From contig BEWT01000005.1 in NCBI GenBank assembly GCA_003116855.1, forward strand, positions 62,001-126,000: a stretch of 64,000 nucleotides of DNA, given 5' to 3'. This document shows, in pieces, positions 1 through 9,106 of the stretch (positions are counted from its first letter, which is position 1; each line of letters starts with the position of its first letter). The stretch comes from Desulfurococcaceae archaeon AG1 (GTDB lineage: Archaea > Thermoproteota > Thermoprotei_A > Sulfolobales > AG1). Made by a program: the position numbers and the translations under genes. A model generated the notes under the pieces. It was not told the DNA's origin. It made no database searches and worked only from the letters and a program-made list of their open reading frames with translations.

Positions 1-1269
1 TGCCCTTGTAATACCGCTTGTCGTCAGTTCTCTAGCACCTTTAGGAGTTATTGGGTATAGATATTTATCGATCACTAGAGCCCCTAGCTGGTTGATAGCT
101 ATATGAGGTGCTAGAGAAGCTGTAACAGCAGAAGATGCTCCCAATCGCTTGAGAGCCTCTAGCACAGATAACCCCTGCCTCTTGGAGATCATGGCTATAT
201 ATACTGCGATATACGCTATAGATACAGCGATCCATAGTAAGAATATAAGTAGCACCTCTAAAAGGGGATCCCTCCCGCTATGGAGGGTTAAGAGGATTGG
301 GTATGAATATATGGAAAAAGCTATAGCTATTGTTGGTGTGTACTGAAGCCCATAGAGTGCTAGCTCCACCTTTTGTGCAAAAGATATACTGGATCGTATT
401 ATATGGGCAAGCCCCCTCCTTACAGCCTGGACTGCTCCGAAGCTCCATCTCATCTGCTGGATCTTAAAAGCTCTATATGTGGATGTTACCAAGACCTCTA
501 CATACTCATCATCACAGTAGCAAACGTTAGCCCCGACTCGTGAGAGCTTTATACCCATCCAATAGTCATCCTGAATAATATTGTTATCCCAATAACCAGC
601 TCTAGCTATGATCTCTTTCTTATACATAGTACCGCTGCCCAGCGGAATTATGCGAAAACCGTGACCAGCTCGCCCCCTATACAGGGATCCCACTATAAAC
701 TCCATAGCCGTCGAGAGAGCCTTGGCTAATCTAGTGTTGTAGTAATAATACCCTTTCCATCTAAAAACCACAGCATCACAGCCGCTGTTAATAAGCTCTA
801 CAGCCCTTCTAACAAGCCCTGGCGATGGTTTTGTATCAACATCGAGGAAAAGTATCGCATCGCCCCTAGCAACCTTTGATGCCAGGTTAAGGGCACCGAT
901 TCTTCCATCAAGCGGGGAATCCCTATAGATCACCCTCACATCTAAGCCTGAAAGAGACGATACTCTATCAACCACCCTCTGGATCCCTGGCCTAGCACTC
1001 TCTGGATCATCTGATATTACAAGTACCTCTAGTTTCTCTTTATCCCACTCTATTAAGGCGCAGGACATAAGTGTTCTCTCAAGTATCTCTGGATCCTCAT
1101 TCTTTATAGGAATAGCTATGGAGATGTAAGGATCGTTTATACCAAAGGTGTTGGTAGAATTACTAAAAATCTTTCGAGCGTACTTACCATAACCAGCTGC
1201 ATAGAATACGTGTAGAGCCTGGATAAAGATCGATGCCACCATCGAGATCACAGCAATAGACTCTATCAA
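1..1269 (-). CDS. Family 2 glycosyltransferase, integral membrane (3' end outside window)
   Basis: The gene runs off the left edge. The readable part opens with a hydrophobic segment, then a GT2 catalytic domain. A DVD metal-binding motif (LFLDVDTKP) is encoded near 830-850, and the processive GT2 signature QxxRW (QQMRW) near 437-451, followed by hydrophobic membrane segments including one at 181-240. It probably moves sugars from nucleotide-sugar donors across or along the membrane, for a polysaccharide or glycolipid; the product cannot be told. TTG at 1269 is the first possible start after an in-frame TGA; GTG 1251 and ATG 1242 are alternatives. The family is secure and the substrate unknown. 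Confidence 0.82.
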   Translation of the reverse strand, partial: MIESIAVISMVASIFIQALHVFYAAGYGKYARKIFSNSTNTFGINDPYISIAIPIKNEDPEILERTLMSCALIEWDKEKLEVLVISDDPESARPGIQRVVDRVSSLSGLDVRVIYRDSPLDGRIGALNLASKVARGDAILFLDVDTKPSPGLVRRAVELINSGCDAVVFRWKGYYYYNTRLAKALSTAMEFIVGSLYRGRAGHGFRIIPLGSGTMYKKEIIARAGYWDNNIIQDDYWMGIKLSRVGANVCYCDDEYVEVLVTSTYRAFKIQQMRWSFGAVQAVRRGLAHIIRSSISFAQKVELALYGLQYTPTIAIAFSIYSYPILLTLHSGRDPLLEVLLIFLLWIAVSIAYIAVYIAMISKRQGLSVLEALKRLGASSAVTASLAPHIAINQLGALVIDKYLYPITPKGARELTTSGITRA

Positions 1270-1474
1270 CCTTGTCCCATTTCACATTATCCAAGGCCCT
1301 ATTAATAAACCACCCTATTGAGAGTATAGCTACAATCTATTTGAAAGATCCATAAGCCCGCAATTCTTCTTTAATACTAAGAAAATCCTTTATCACTCTA
1401 GACTGGGTAAAAATCATCAGATATGGGAACATCAAAAGAAACCAACTAATATCGGGATTGATGGTCGGGAAAAG

Positions 1475-2539
1475 CTACCTCTTAGAAAGTCCTAAAGAGA
1501 TATAGGTCTCAGCATTGAGTACCGTGTTCCCAGCAGCACCCCTTATAGTGTTATGCCCAAGCGCAACCAGTTTAACAACACTGCCCCCACGCTTGGCGGC
1601 TATTCTTATTCTTCCTATAGATACCGACATCCCGTTCCCAAGATCCCGATCTAGTCTTGGTTGAGGTCTATCCACAGCCCTGTGGAGGATCAATGGCTTC
1701 TCAGGCGCTGTAGGCAATCTCAGCTCTTGTGGATAGGATCTAAAGTTCTCATACGCCTTCAATACCTCGTTAATATCGACAGACCAGCTATAATGGGCAT
1801 GGATCACAACTGTATGTCCGTCTAGCACGGGTACCCTGGTGGTTGTTGCATCTATATATAGTGATTCGTTTGGCTCGATCGTCATGTTAGATACCCTTCC
1901 ATAGATCTTCCTCGGCTCTTCAAGCATCTTCTCCTCCTCATTCTTTATATACGGTATAACGTTATCCTGAATAGCCATCGATGGTAAGCCGGAATACCCA
2001 GCACCTGATATTGCTTGGAGCGAGACTGCATCTATATGCTCGGGGATTCCCAGGAGATCTATCAGGGGTTTTATTGCTAATGAAAGGACATTTGAAGTGC
2101 AATTGGGGGTTTTTACAAGAACGCCCCCTAGGACGCTTCTCTGGAACGCTGTTATGCTCAAATGATCAGCATTGATCTCAGGGATCACCAGAGGGACTCT
2201 GGGATCAAGTCTCATAGGGCTTGAATCGGAGAAGACCGTTAACCCTGCTGAGACGAACTTTGGCTCGATCTCTCTGGAGATATCTGTAGGCAGTGCCGAG
2301 AACACTATATCGATATCCTTAAACTCTGAGGGCTCTGGTTTCGAGAGCCTTATCTCAGCAACCTCCTCGGGAACGGTACCGCCGATCACCCATGATACAA
2401 CGTCACCATATCTAGCGCCAGCCTTCTGAGGTGACGCGCTAAGGGCTACTAGATTGAACCATGGATGTTTGCTCAGGATCTTAACATACCTCTGCCCAAC
2501 CATCCCTGTAGCTCCTAGAACTGCTACATCGTATTTCAT
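1475..2539 (-). CDS. asd: Aspartate-semialdehyde dehydrogenase
   Basis: Reduces aspartyl phosphate to aspartate semialdehyde with NADPH, the second step towards threonine, methionine and lysine, in the cytoplasm. The 354-residue protein starts with the Rossmann motif GATGMVGQRYV (residues 9-19). It carries the catalytic cysteine in TPNCTSNVL (about residue 147), the ISGAGYSGLPSM segment, and the C-terminal catalytic region with LDGHTVVIHAHYSW. Length and motifs fit the archaeal/fungal-type enzyme. Its ATG overlaps the stop of the upstream aspartate kinase by 4 bases, so the two consecutive pathway enzymes are translationally coupled. Confidence 0.95.
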   Translation of the reverse strand: MKYDVAVLGATGMVGQRYVKILSKHPWFNLVALSASPQKAGARYGDVVSWVIGGTVPEEVAEIRLSKPEPSEFKDIDIVFSALPTDISREIEPKFVSAGLTVFSDSSPMRLDPRVPLVIPEINADHLSITAFQRSVLGGVLVKTPNCTSNVLSLAIKPLIDLLGIPEHIDAVSLQAISGAGYSGLPSMAIQDNVIPYIKNEEEKMLEEPRKIYGRVSNMTIEPNESLYIDATTTRVPVLDGHTVVIHAHYSWSVDINEVLKAYENFRSYPQELRLPTAPEKPLILHRAVDRPQPRLDRDLGNGMSVSIGRIRIAAKRGGSVVKLVALGHNTIRGAAGNTVLNAETYISLGLSKR

Positions 2540-3660
2540 CTACCGAACACCTCCTTGTGTATTATTCTAACAAGCTCTACGGGATCTGCCTTTGATAGTA
2601 CTAGGGTCTCTACCTCGTCTCTAAGCTCTATGTTGCTACCATTCATTGGGTTCTTACCAACCGCTGTCTTGACAACCTTACCGGAGCCCCAGCCTATCAC
2701 AGAAATGCCTCCAGCAAAAGGAGCGATTACCTTGGCTCCTTCCCTTCTACACTCTCTACATATCTTGGTACCTCTCATACTCAGATCTAGTATGTGTATC
2801 TCACCATCATAGTCCCAGACGTGCTCGAACATCTTATAGTTAAGCCCTTTAACACTATATCTAGACGCTCTCTCACCCTCGACAAAATCCATAACCTCTA
2901 CCGTATATGCTCCAGGCACTATCTTCGGATCTGTTGTCATGATCCCCGGGGTTTCTGTAAGGAGTATAGCCTTACTAGACATAGTAGCCCTTGCTATAAG
3001 CACTGCTGTTAGATCTGAGCTACCCCTACCCATAGTTGTTATATAACCATCCTTCGTAACCCCTATGAATCCCGGGATAACTGGAATATACCCGCTATCT
3101 ATGATCTTTCTAACAGATGCCCCGATATCCTCATATATATCTGGAACCTTGGGAGACGCGTCTCCGAACCTATCGTCAGTTATGATCCCGACATCCCATG
3201 GCCATGCTATCCTAACCCTTAATCCCATATCGCTTAATGTTTTTGCAAGGGCTATGACTGAGAACCTCTCGCCTATTGATAGAACCCTATCCCTATGGAT
3301 CATTGACTCTCTACACATAGCGCTATATCTCACAACTTCTTCTTCAAGCGCACCTACGTGATCGCTGTAGGGACCTGTTATGCCGAGTTCTCTCGAGAAT
3401 CTCCTGTGGGTTTCGATCACTTTATCAAGGGCTTCCCTATCACCGTTGCATATGGATATTAATAGATCTGTTATCCCTTTAATAGCTGAGACAACTATAG
3501 CTGCTCTGGATTTTTCGAGGATATCTCTAACCAGGATCTCTGAGACCTTCACATAGTCTTTCGGAGATCTTACTAGAGATCCTCCGACCTTAACTACTAC
3601 AAGATTTTGTTTTTCCTTCACCCCTGATTTTACCCGCACCTCCCACCTTCCCACCCCCAT
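2536..3660 (-). CDS. lysC: Aspartate kinase
   Basis: Phosphorylates aspartate to aspartyl phosphate, feeding the next gene product, Asd. The amino-acid-kinase domain is clear: VVVKVGGS near the N terminus, GFIGVTKDGYITTMGRGSSD in the middle, and LLTETPGIMTTDP for nucleotide binding. The C-terminal part looks like ACT-type regulatory sequence but is short, so allosteric behaviour cannot be judged. The open frame extends to 3711 (GTG). I chose ATG 3660, while GTG 3621 would place the start closest to the conserved KVGGS. None has a convincing Shine-Dalgarno site, so the N terminus is unresolved. It could equally be called thrA or ask. Confidence 0.92.
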   Translation of the reverse strand: MGVGRWEVRVKSGVKEKQNLVVVKVGGSLVRSPKDYVKVSEILVRDILEKSRAAIVVSAIKGITDLLISICNGDREALDKVIETHRRFSRELGITGPYSDHVGALEEEVVRYSAMCRESMIHRDRVLSIGERFSVIALAKTLSDMGLRVRIAWPWDVGIITDDRFGDASPKVPDIYEDIGASVRKIIDSGYIPVIPGFIGVTKDGYITTMGRGSSDLTAVLIARATMSSKAILLTETPGIMTTDPKIVPGAYTVEVMDFVEGERASRYSVKGLNYKMFEHVWDYDGEIHILDLSMRGTKICRECRREGAKVIAPFAGGISVIGWGSGKVVKTAVGKNPMNGSNIELRDEVETLVLSKADPVELVRIIHKEVFGR

Positions 3661-3865
3661 CTCTTTTGTTAACGATAATCCATGGATGCTTATAAGCTTT
3701 ACACCGATCACATTGAGTTCGCAGGACCTCGACGTATAGAGATATAGATCTAACGATGCTACAGATCCTTTTGATCATCTAAACATGGAATCCCTATAAT
3801 ATACCCCTAGATCTACATTAAAGATAAAACAAGACTTGGCAAGTAAGTGTAGGGGGCACTTAAGA

Positions 3866-4540
3866 GTGAGTTTCGACACGAGGCCTTATGTGATCGTTTT
3901 TGTCACTGCAACAATAGATGGAAAGATAGCATCGCGAACCAGGTTTAGCAGCATAAGCTGCCCAGAGGATCTTAGAAGACTCCATATGGCTAGAAAAGAG
4001 GCTGGGGCTGTAATGATCGGTGCTAATACCGCTAATATCGATGATCCCTCGCTAAGACTCAAGTACGTGGAAGGACAGAATCCTGTGAGAATAGTTATAG
4101 ATGGTAGATTGAGTATTAGAGAGGATCTAAGGCTAGTTAGGGATAAAATATCAAGAACAATAATCCTAACCTCAAGAGCTGCAGATCCCGATAAGATAGA
4201 GAGGTTGAAGAAACAAGGTGTCGAAGTCTACGTAGTAGATTCCGAAAAGCCTCCAAAAATAGATATGGAACAAGCCCTGAAACTCCTCCACAAGCTCGGA
4301 ATAGAAAAGATCCTTGTGGAGGGGGGTGGAGAGCTTATATGGAGTCTTGCTGAGAAAAAACTGATCGATGAGATACGGGTAACATATGCAGGCTATATAC
4401 TAGGAGGGCGGGAATCAGTAACTATAGCAGGTGGCGTTGGGTTTGAAACAACCTCAGAATCCCCCCTCTATAAGCCTGTCAGCATACTACTATGCAAATG
4501 TGGAAGAGAGGTTCATGTGATCTTTAAGAAGGTCGTGTGA
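3866..4540 (+). CDS. arfC: 2,5-diamino-6-ribosylamino-4(3H)-pyrimidinone 5'-phosphate reductase (RibD C-terminal family)
   Basis: NAD(P)H-dependent reductase of archaeal riboflavin and F420 precursor synthesis. The 224-residue protein has the RibD C-terminal dihydrofolate-reductase-like fold, with RPYVIVFVTATIDGKIA at the N terminus, GAVMIGANTANIDDPSL, NPVRIVIDGRL, and KILVEGGGELIWSL near the end. There is no deaminase domain, as expected for the archaeal single-domain enzyme. The frame is open from TTG 3836, but GTG 3866 is preceded by AGGGGG and starts just before the conserved RPYV strand, so it is preferred. The gene is divergent from aspartate kinase. Confidence 0.88.
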   Translation: MSFDTRPYVIVFVTATIDGKIASRTRFSSISCPEDLRRLHMARKEAGAVMIGANTANIDDPSLRLKYVEGQNPVRIVIDGRLSIREDLRLVRDKISRTIILTSRAADPDKIERLKKQGVEVYVVDSEKPPKIDMEQALKLLHKLGIEKILVEGGGELIWSLAEKKLIDEIRVTYAGYILGGRESVTIAGGVGFETTSESPLYKPVSILLCKCGREVHVIFKKVV

Positions 4541-4712
4541 CAGCCGTACCTAAATGCCAGCCCATACCTTGTTTTCTTCTGCATCAATTCCTCAGGTTTA
4601 GAATTCGATAAATGCTATAACCTCTAAAGGATCATAACTACAGTGATAGAAAACAACCTCCGCCTTTAGAGCTTCTATGTGTTGAAAGTACTAGAGGAGG
4701 TGGTGTTTTGGT

Positions 4713-5117
4713 TTGGTAAGAATGCCCCAGACAATGATCACGGAGAAGCTTGTTGGTAGAAGCATATATATCGAATTAGTAGATGGAGAGATCGTTGAAG
4801 GGATCCTGGATCACGTGTCCAACTACGAGCTCGGTGTGAGAAGACGCGATGAGGCTCTAATAATATTCCGTCACGCAATCAGGAGCGTTAGGGTTAGGGA
4901 GAACGAGGTGGCAGGGATTGTTAAGGACTGTTGCGAGGATCAGCACATCCTTGATGGTAGCTATGCTGGCTATGATGTTACGGTGAGATTCATAGGAGGA
5001 AAAGAGCTTTCCGGAAAACTTCTCTCTGTCTCTAGATATGAGGTTGCAGTAGCCTCAGGCGGGTATGCATATGTTGCCAACAAGGGTTCTATCTCATATA
5101 TAAAGCTGATCGGATAG
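4713..5117 (+). CDS. Tandem Sm/Hfq-like domain protein
   Basis: A 134-residue protein made of two similar halves. Residues about 8-62 (LVGRSIYIELVDGEIVEGILDHVSNYELGV..., ending IIFRHAIRSVRV) read like an Hfq/Sm core, where Hfq has the ...YKHAISTV end. Residues about 80-134 (GYDVTVRFIGGKELSGKLLSVSRYEVAV) repeat the pattern. Sm-fold proteins bind U- or A-rich RNA as rings; a two-domain chain could form a pseudo-hexamer from three subunits. TTG 4713 follows the strong site GGAGGTGGTG at 4697-4705. It stands alone between the riboflavin reductase and a phosphoribosyltransferase. The fold call is by motif reading only and no function is shown. Confidence 0.6.
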   Translation: MVRMPQTMITEKLVGRSIYIELVDGEIVEGILDHVSNYELGVRRRDEALIIFRHAIRSVRVRENEVAGIVKDCCEDQHILDGSYAGYDVTVRFIGGKELSGKLLSVSRYEVAVASGGYAYVANKGSISYIKLIG

Positions 5118-5176
5118 GTGTTTATTATGGATAAGTATTTATAGCTTCATAAATATATTCTATATCTGGGACATCG

Positions 5177-5851
5177 TTGCCCCGTGTGCCTACTAAGTTG
5201 GTGACTTGGGAAGAGATCGTTGATTGGAGCAGGGGCTTGGCTAACATTATTAAGAAGAGTGGGTGGAGACCTGATGTAATAGTAGCTGTGGCGAGGGGAG
5301 GATATGTTCCGGCAAGACTTCTATGCGATTTCCTTGGTGTAGAGAACCTGCTCTCGATACAGAGCCAGCACTGGACAGAGGCTGCAAAGGCTGAGGAGAG
5401 AGCTATTCTCAGATTCCCGTATGTTGTTGATATGAGGGATAAGAGGATCCTTATTGTCGATGATATAGTAGATACAGGTGATACTCTAATAACTGCTGAG
5501 AAGTTTATTAGAGAGAACTGGTACCCCCTCGATGTGAAAAAAGCAGCTCTCCAGTGGATAAGCAGTGTTGCAAAGATCAAGCCTGATTATTACTATATAG
5601 AGGTTAAGGAATGGGTCTGGTTCCAATACCCATGGACAAGGCTTGAAGATGTTACATCCTTTATAAAGAGAATGATCTCTGAGGAGGCTAAGAACGGAAG
5701 GATCGCGTGGACTTTCAACGACATAGTAAGTAGTTTCAGAGAATGGTATGGTATCGATGTAGATAAAATCTACTACGAAGACGCTCTAGAAAACCTTATC
5801 GAAATGGGATTTCTTGATAGAAAAGATAACCTCTATATTATAAAATTATAG
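5177..5851 (+). CDS. Phosphoribosyltransferase (purine-type, with C-terminal extension)
   Basis: Transfers phosphoribose from PRPP to a base, probably in purine salvage. The PRPP-binding loop ILIVDDIVDTGDTL is at residues 91-104, and the N-terminal VAVARGGYVPARLL matches the type I fold. The first about 165 residues make the enzyme; the remainder (from about residue 170) looks like a small helical or winged domain (GRIAWTFNDIVSSFREWYG ... ENLIEMGFLDRKDN), which may be regulatory. Start TTG 5177. Its nearest family is xanthine/hypoxanthine-guanine phosphoribosyltransferase, but base specificity is not visible. Confidence 0.85.
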   Translation: MPRVPTKLVTWEEIVDWSRGLANIIKKSGWRPDVIVAVARGGYVPARLLCDFLGVENLLSIQSQHWTEAAKAEERAILRFPYVVDMRDKRILIVDDIVDTGDTLITAEKFIRENWYPLDVKKAALQWISSVAKIKPDYYYIEVKEWVWFQYPWTRLEDVTSFIKRMISEEAKNGRIAWTFNDIVSSFREWYGIDVDKIYYEDALENLIEMGFLDRKDNLYIIKL

Positions 5852-5905
5852 AGAATAGAGATCCGTATATATAAACATTGAATATAGATACCACTAGGTG
5901 GTGTT

Positions 5906-6583
5906 TTGGGAGAAGAACCAACGCCCATGAGGGTTATCGAGACATCCCTATATTCAATATACAGAGTAATAAAGCTCACGCCATTGAGGAGCTTTAGTTT
6001 CAACCCAGGTCAGAATGTCGAGCTTGAGCTGGGTCAAAAGATCTGTAGCGATTGTGGTACAAAGACACTATCAATAGCGTCAAGCCCAACAGAAGACTAC
6101 ATTATGCTTGCAACAATAGACAGGGATTCCCGGTTCAAAAAAGCACTCGGAATGCTTAAACCAGGTGATGAGATCAATGTATGGGGACCCTATGGACACT
6201 TCACGTTTGACGAAAAAGCTGAGGAGATCATGATGATCTTTCACAGTATAGGCGTGACACCAATCAGATCCATGATCATATACTCAGCCGATAAAAACAT
6301 AAGATCAAGGATCCTGGCGATCCATATCGATGAGAGAGAGGATTACTTATTCAAAGAAGACCTAGTAAGAGCCTCTAGAATCAATAACAATATAAGGGTA
6401 ATATGGAGAAAAAGCCTCCCGAGCACCGATGAGCTCAGAAGCTTTATAAGCGATATGAAGAGCCCCATATTTTACGCATCAGGACCTCCAGAGAGGGTTA
6501 GGGAAATAATAACTCTTCTCAAGGGTCTAGGCATAAAAATACGTAAGGAGACGCTTAGAATCGAATCCTTCTCAGGCTATTAG
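5906..6583 (+). CDS. Ferredoxin-NADP reductase-like flavoprotein
   Basis: A 225-residue protein of the FNR superfamily. A flavin-binding beta barrel comes first (SFNPGQNVELELGQ, TLSIASSP in place of the usual RxYS, LKPGDEINVWGPYGHF). A nucleotide-binding half follows, with IFHSIGVTPIRSMI and YASGPPERV. A CSDC pair sits in the barrel near residue 49. It would pass electrons between a pyridine nucleotide and an iron-sulfur or flavin partner; the partner is not encoded nearby. TTG 5906 lies 5 bases after GGTG (5898-5901), the same spacing seen at other starts in this window. Confidence 0.8.
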   Translation: MGEEPTPMRVIETSLYSIYRVIKLTPLRSFSFNPGQNVELELGQKICSDCGTKTLSIASSPTEDYIMLATIDRDSRFKKALGMLKPGDEINVWGPYGHFTFDEKAEEIMMIFHSIGVTPIRSMIIYSADKNIRSRILAIHIDEREDYLFKEDLVRASRINNNIRVIWRKSLPSTDELRSFISDMKSPIFYASGPPERVREIITLLKGLGIKIRKETLRIESFSGY

Positions 6584-6822
6584 GACTTTCACCGCATAGT
6601 CGGTGTTTTTAACTATCTCTCAAACCCAGTCTCAGATCAAAAACTTTATCATCGATGCAAATATGTCAGGGCTTATCAGCGCCTCCCAAACCAATAAGCC
6701 TTATAAATGCTCCTTGATTCTTTATCGAAAGTGGCATAGAAATAATGATTTATCTATGCAGCAATGTATCTGCTAATGTTAAATCCTTTAACCTCTCTAG
6801 AAGTTTCTAGAGTAGATAGGTA

Positions 6823-7230
6823 ATGCCTCTAGTAGATGAGATGAAAAGCTCTCAGCACGAATGCGACTGGTCCTCGCCTTACTCCTCTCTAGAGGCTATA
6901 GATACAGATGATCTTGTTAAGGATTATAATGTTGTGCAAATAGTAGCATCCAGAAGGATCCTTAGGATAAGGATTGGCGGCCTCACATTCTATCTAATAG
7001 GCTCTGGCTCCTATGTGCATATCGTGATACCGAGGATCTTTTGCAGCTGTACAGATTTCTCGATAAATGTTGCCTTGAGATGTTCTAAGCGTTACTGCAT
7101 CCACATGGCTGCTGTTGAGTTGGCTGAGAGGAAGGGGCTCTATAGAGAAGCCCAGCTAGATCCAGGCGAGGCCTCCGAACTAATAGCTGCAGTACTTGAG
7201 GCAGAAACAACGTACAGGCCTATTGTTTAG
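6823..7230 (+). CDS. SWIM zinc-finger protein
   Basis: A 135-residue protein with a SWIM-type zinc site: CSC at residues 74-76, then C87, and CIH at 92-94 (CxC...CxH), preceded by beta strands (VVQIVASRRILRIRIGG, SYVHIVIP). SWIM domains mediate DNA or protein contacts. Small crenarchaeal SWIM proteins resemble the eukaryotic Sws1 partners of Rad51 paralogs, so a recombination role is possible but is inference. The 3' end overlaps the convergent permease gene by 11 bases. Confidence 0.72.
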   Translation: MPLVDEMKSSQHECDWSSPYSSLEAIDTDDLVKDYNVVQIVASRRILRIRIGGLTFYLIGSGSYVHIVIPRIFCSCTDFSINVALRCSKRYCIHMAAVELAERKGLYREAQLDPGEASELIAAVLEAETTYRPIV

Positions 7231-8008
7231 CCTCTGTGATCCTTATTATAACAAGCACTAGAAGGCTTATTGCTAGTAGTGTAGCGCTTACTGGGAGGGC
7301 TCTTCCAAGTCCCCCGCTCTCGAAAAGATCCCATATTAAAACGGAAGCCTGCTTTGTTCCCTGGAAAGGAGGGTTTATGATATAATATGCAACGATCGAT
7401 ATGGAGCCGAACTCGCTCACAGCCCTTGCAAAGGTTATAGCGTATGAGTTAAGGATAGCCCTTATACTCATTGGGAGTGTGATTAAAAAGAACACCCTGA
7501 CTCTGCTTATCCCTAGGCTTAGTGCTGCTATCTCTGGCTCGGGATCCATTGCCTTGAAGTTATTCACCATGGTTCTTATCATGATCGGTGATGATACTAT
7601 TAGAAGTGCTAGAACTAAAGCATAGAATGTATAGCTAATGCTCTCAACACCTAATAATGGGAGGGCTGGTGAGAGGGGTCCTGAGAAAAGCAGCAGGATC
7701 GCTACTCCTATAAGGGGGTGGGGCACCGATGCCGGGAGATCTACTAGGGCTTCAACAACCCCCTTGCCTTTAAAATCGTATCTAGCTAAATAATACGCTA
7801 CCGGGATCCCTAGTACTAAGGCTATTAGGGTAGCTATCGCCGATGATACTAGGGTTAGCACTATAGATCTCATTACATCCTGGCTCAGCGAGAGCTGGGG
7901 ATTTGAATACCTACCTATAGATCCCTCGTAACCCACATACAGTATCGGGACTGCCACTATTATTAAAACAAGAGCTATGAAGAGCCAGAAGAACACCTTA
8001 TAATTCAT
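7220..8008 (-). CDS. ABC transporter permease, tungstate/molybdate type
   Basis: Inner-membrane channel subunit, about 262 residues with roughly six hydrophobic segments. The permease EAA loop is present (EIAALSLGISRVRVFFLITLP), as are the PASVPHPLIGVAILLLF segment and a C-terminal IIRITEAKQ tail. I place the start at ATG 8008, directly after the Shine-Dalgarno GGGGTGAT; an in-frame ATG at 8038 is less likely. It follows the binding-protein gene (stop at 8013) with almost no spacing, and the ATPase gene lies divergently at 9107. The Wtp/Mod assignment rests on the binding-protein family and the gene set. Confidence 0.84.
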   Translation of the reverse strand: MNYKVFFWLFIALVLIIVAVPILYVGYEGSIGRYSNPQLSLSQDVMRSIVLTLVSSAIATLIALVLGIPVAYYLARYDFKGKGVVEALVDLPASVPHPLIGVAILLLFSGPLSPALPLLGVESISYTFYALVLALLIVSSPIMIRTMVNNFKAMDPEPEIAALSLGISRVRVFFLITLPMSIRAILNSYAITFARAVSEFGSISIVAYYIINPPFQGTKQASVLIWDLFESGGLGRALPVSATLLAISLLVLVIIRITEAKQ

Positions 8009-8012
8009 AAAA

Positions 8013-9038
8013 TCACCCCAAGAGATCTTGATACACACCTCTTATCTCAGGCTTTTCAAGTGGTATAATCCCTGCTCTCACCATGAGCTCTCTACCCTGA
8101 CTGGTTAGGAGATATGATATGAGCGAGAGGGCTGCTTCCCTATTAACCGCTGTCTTTGGTATCGTGATTGGTATTTCTATCACGTTCCCCCTTATCACTA
8201 CGCCCTGGCTGGTTGTATAATTGACCCTTGCATAGAGATCCTTCTTAGCGGGGTTCGATAGATCCAGATCGTCTGGAAGTCTAGCGTATTTGAGATTAAA
8301 TAGCCTTGCCTCGTGAATATATGTGAAAGACACGTCTATCTGTCCCGTCTGGAGGAGCGATACAAGAGCTGCCGCATCCCTCGTATAGACAGCTTTTCCT
8401 GATTTTATTAACTCATTGAATCTCGCTAAATAGTGGTTCTCATCACCCATTATGAGAAGCCCTGCTAGCTTCAGAATCATTATGGTTCTATAGCCCTGAG
8501 GTACATTATCGGGATTACCCAAACCTATTCTATACTGTCCTGATAACAACTCGTTGAAGAAAGAACCTAGTTCGCCTTTGTTAAGAAGATCCAGAAGCCC
8601 TCTAACCTTATCTTCGCTAGAGTTGCTATACACGAGAACCATTGACGATGTAGCTATAACTATATACCATGTAGCAGCCCTGCTCGGAAACAGTATTTTC
8701 TCTATAACCTCTGTATCTATTGGTATAAATAGATCAGCCCTTTTACCCAGATCATTTATCTCCCTAGCCAGCTGGGTAGAGCCTTTAGCCTCATCGTAAA
8801 CTATATATCCCTTCTGGCTAGCGATCTCTTTAAGCATATCAACCATGGGCTTCAGCGTTGCAGCCTCTAGTATATAGATCTCCTTCTTATAGGTTCCCGA
8901 ACTCTGGTTCGTAGTTGTAACACCTGCCATACCAGTCCCGGCTGAAGCAAGAGGTCCCAGTATATATGGTGATACGATCAAGCCTAGGAGAAATGATGTG
9001 AGGATCACCATAATATTTAATATGACATTTCTTTTCAC
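8013..9038 (-). CDS. ABC transporter substrate-binding protein, tungstate/molybdate (WtpA/ModA-like)
   Basis: Extracytoplasmic anion-binding protein anchored by an N-terminal hydrophobic segment (VILNIMVILTSFLLGLIVSP) and a Ser/Thr-rich linker. The mature part has the type II binding-protein pattern YILEAATLKPMVDMLKEIA, EAKGSTQLAREINDLGKRADLFIP, GLGNPDNVPQGYRT, and VSFTYIHEA. The GNPD..P.GYR element is typical of the Wtp/ModA cluster. GTG 9038 begins directly before the signal anchor; the open frame extends to 9104 but those residues are not signal-like. It is first in a two-gene minus-strand operon with the permease. Confidence 0.84.
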   Translation of the reverse strand: MKRNVILNIMVILTSFLLGLIVSPYILGPLASAGTGMAGVTTTNQSSGTYKKEIYILEAATLKPMVDMLKEIASQKGYIVYDEAKGSTQLAREINDLGKRADLFIPIDTEVIEKILFPSRAATWYIVIATSSMVLVYSNSSEDKVRGLLDLLNKGELGSFFNELLSGQYRIGLGNPDNVPQGYRTIMILKLAGLLIMGDENHYLARFNELIKSGKAVYTRDAAALVSLLQTGQIDVSFTYIHEARLFNLKYARLPDDLDLSNPAKKDLYARVNYTTSQGVVIRGNVIEIPITIPKTAVNREAALSLISYLLTSQGRELMVRAGIIPLEKPEIRGVYQDLLG

Positions 9039-9106
9039 ATTACCACCGTTACTCCTATGAGCAAAAGCTAATATATTTTCACAATTTAATGATATATAGG
9101 TCAACT

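Noticed and set aside
1981-3361. Plus-strand frames opposite asd and aspartate kinase
   Set aside because: They are antisense shadows of well-conserved enzymes and have no Shine-Dalgarno sites or family likeness.
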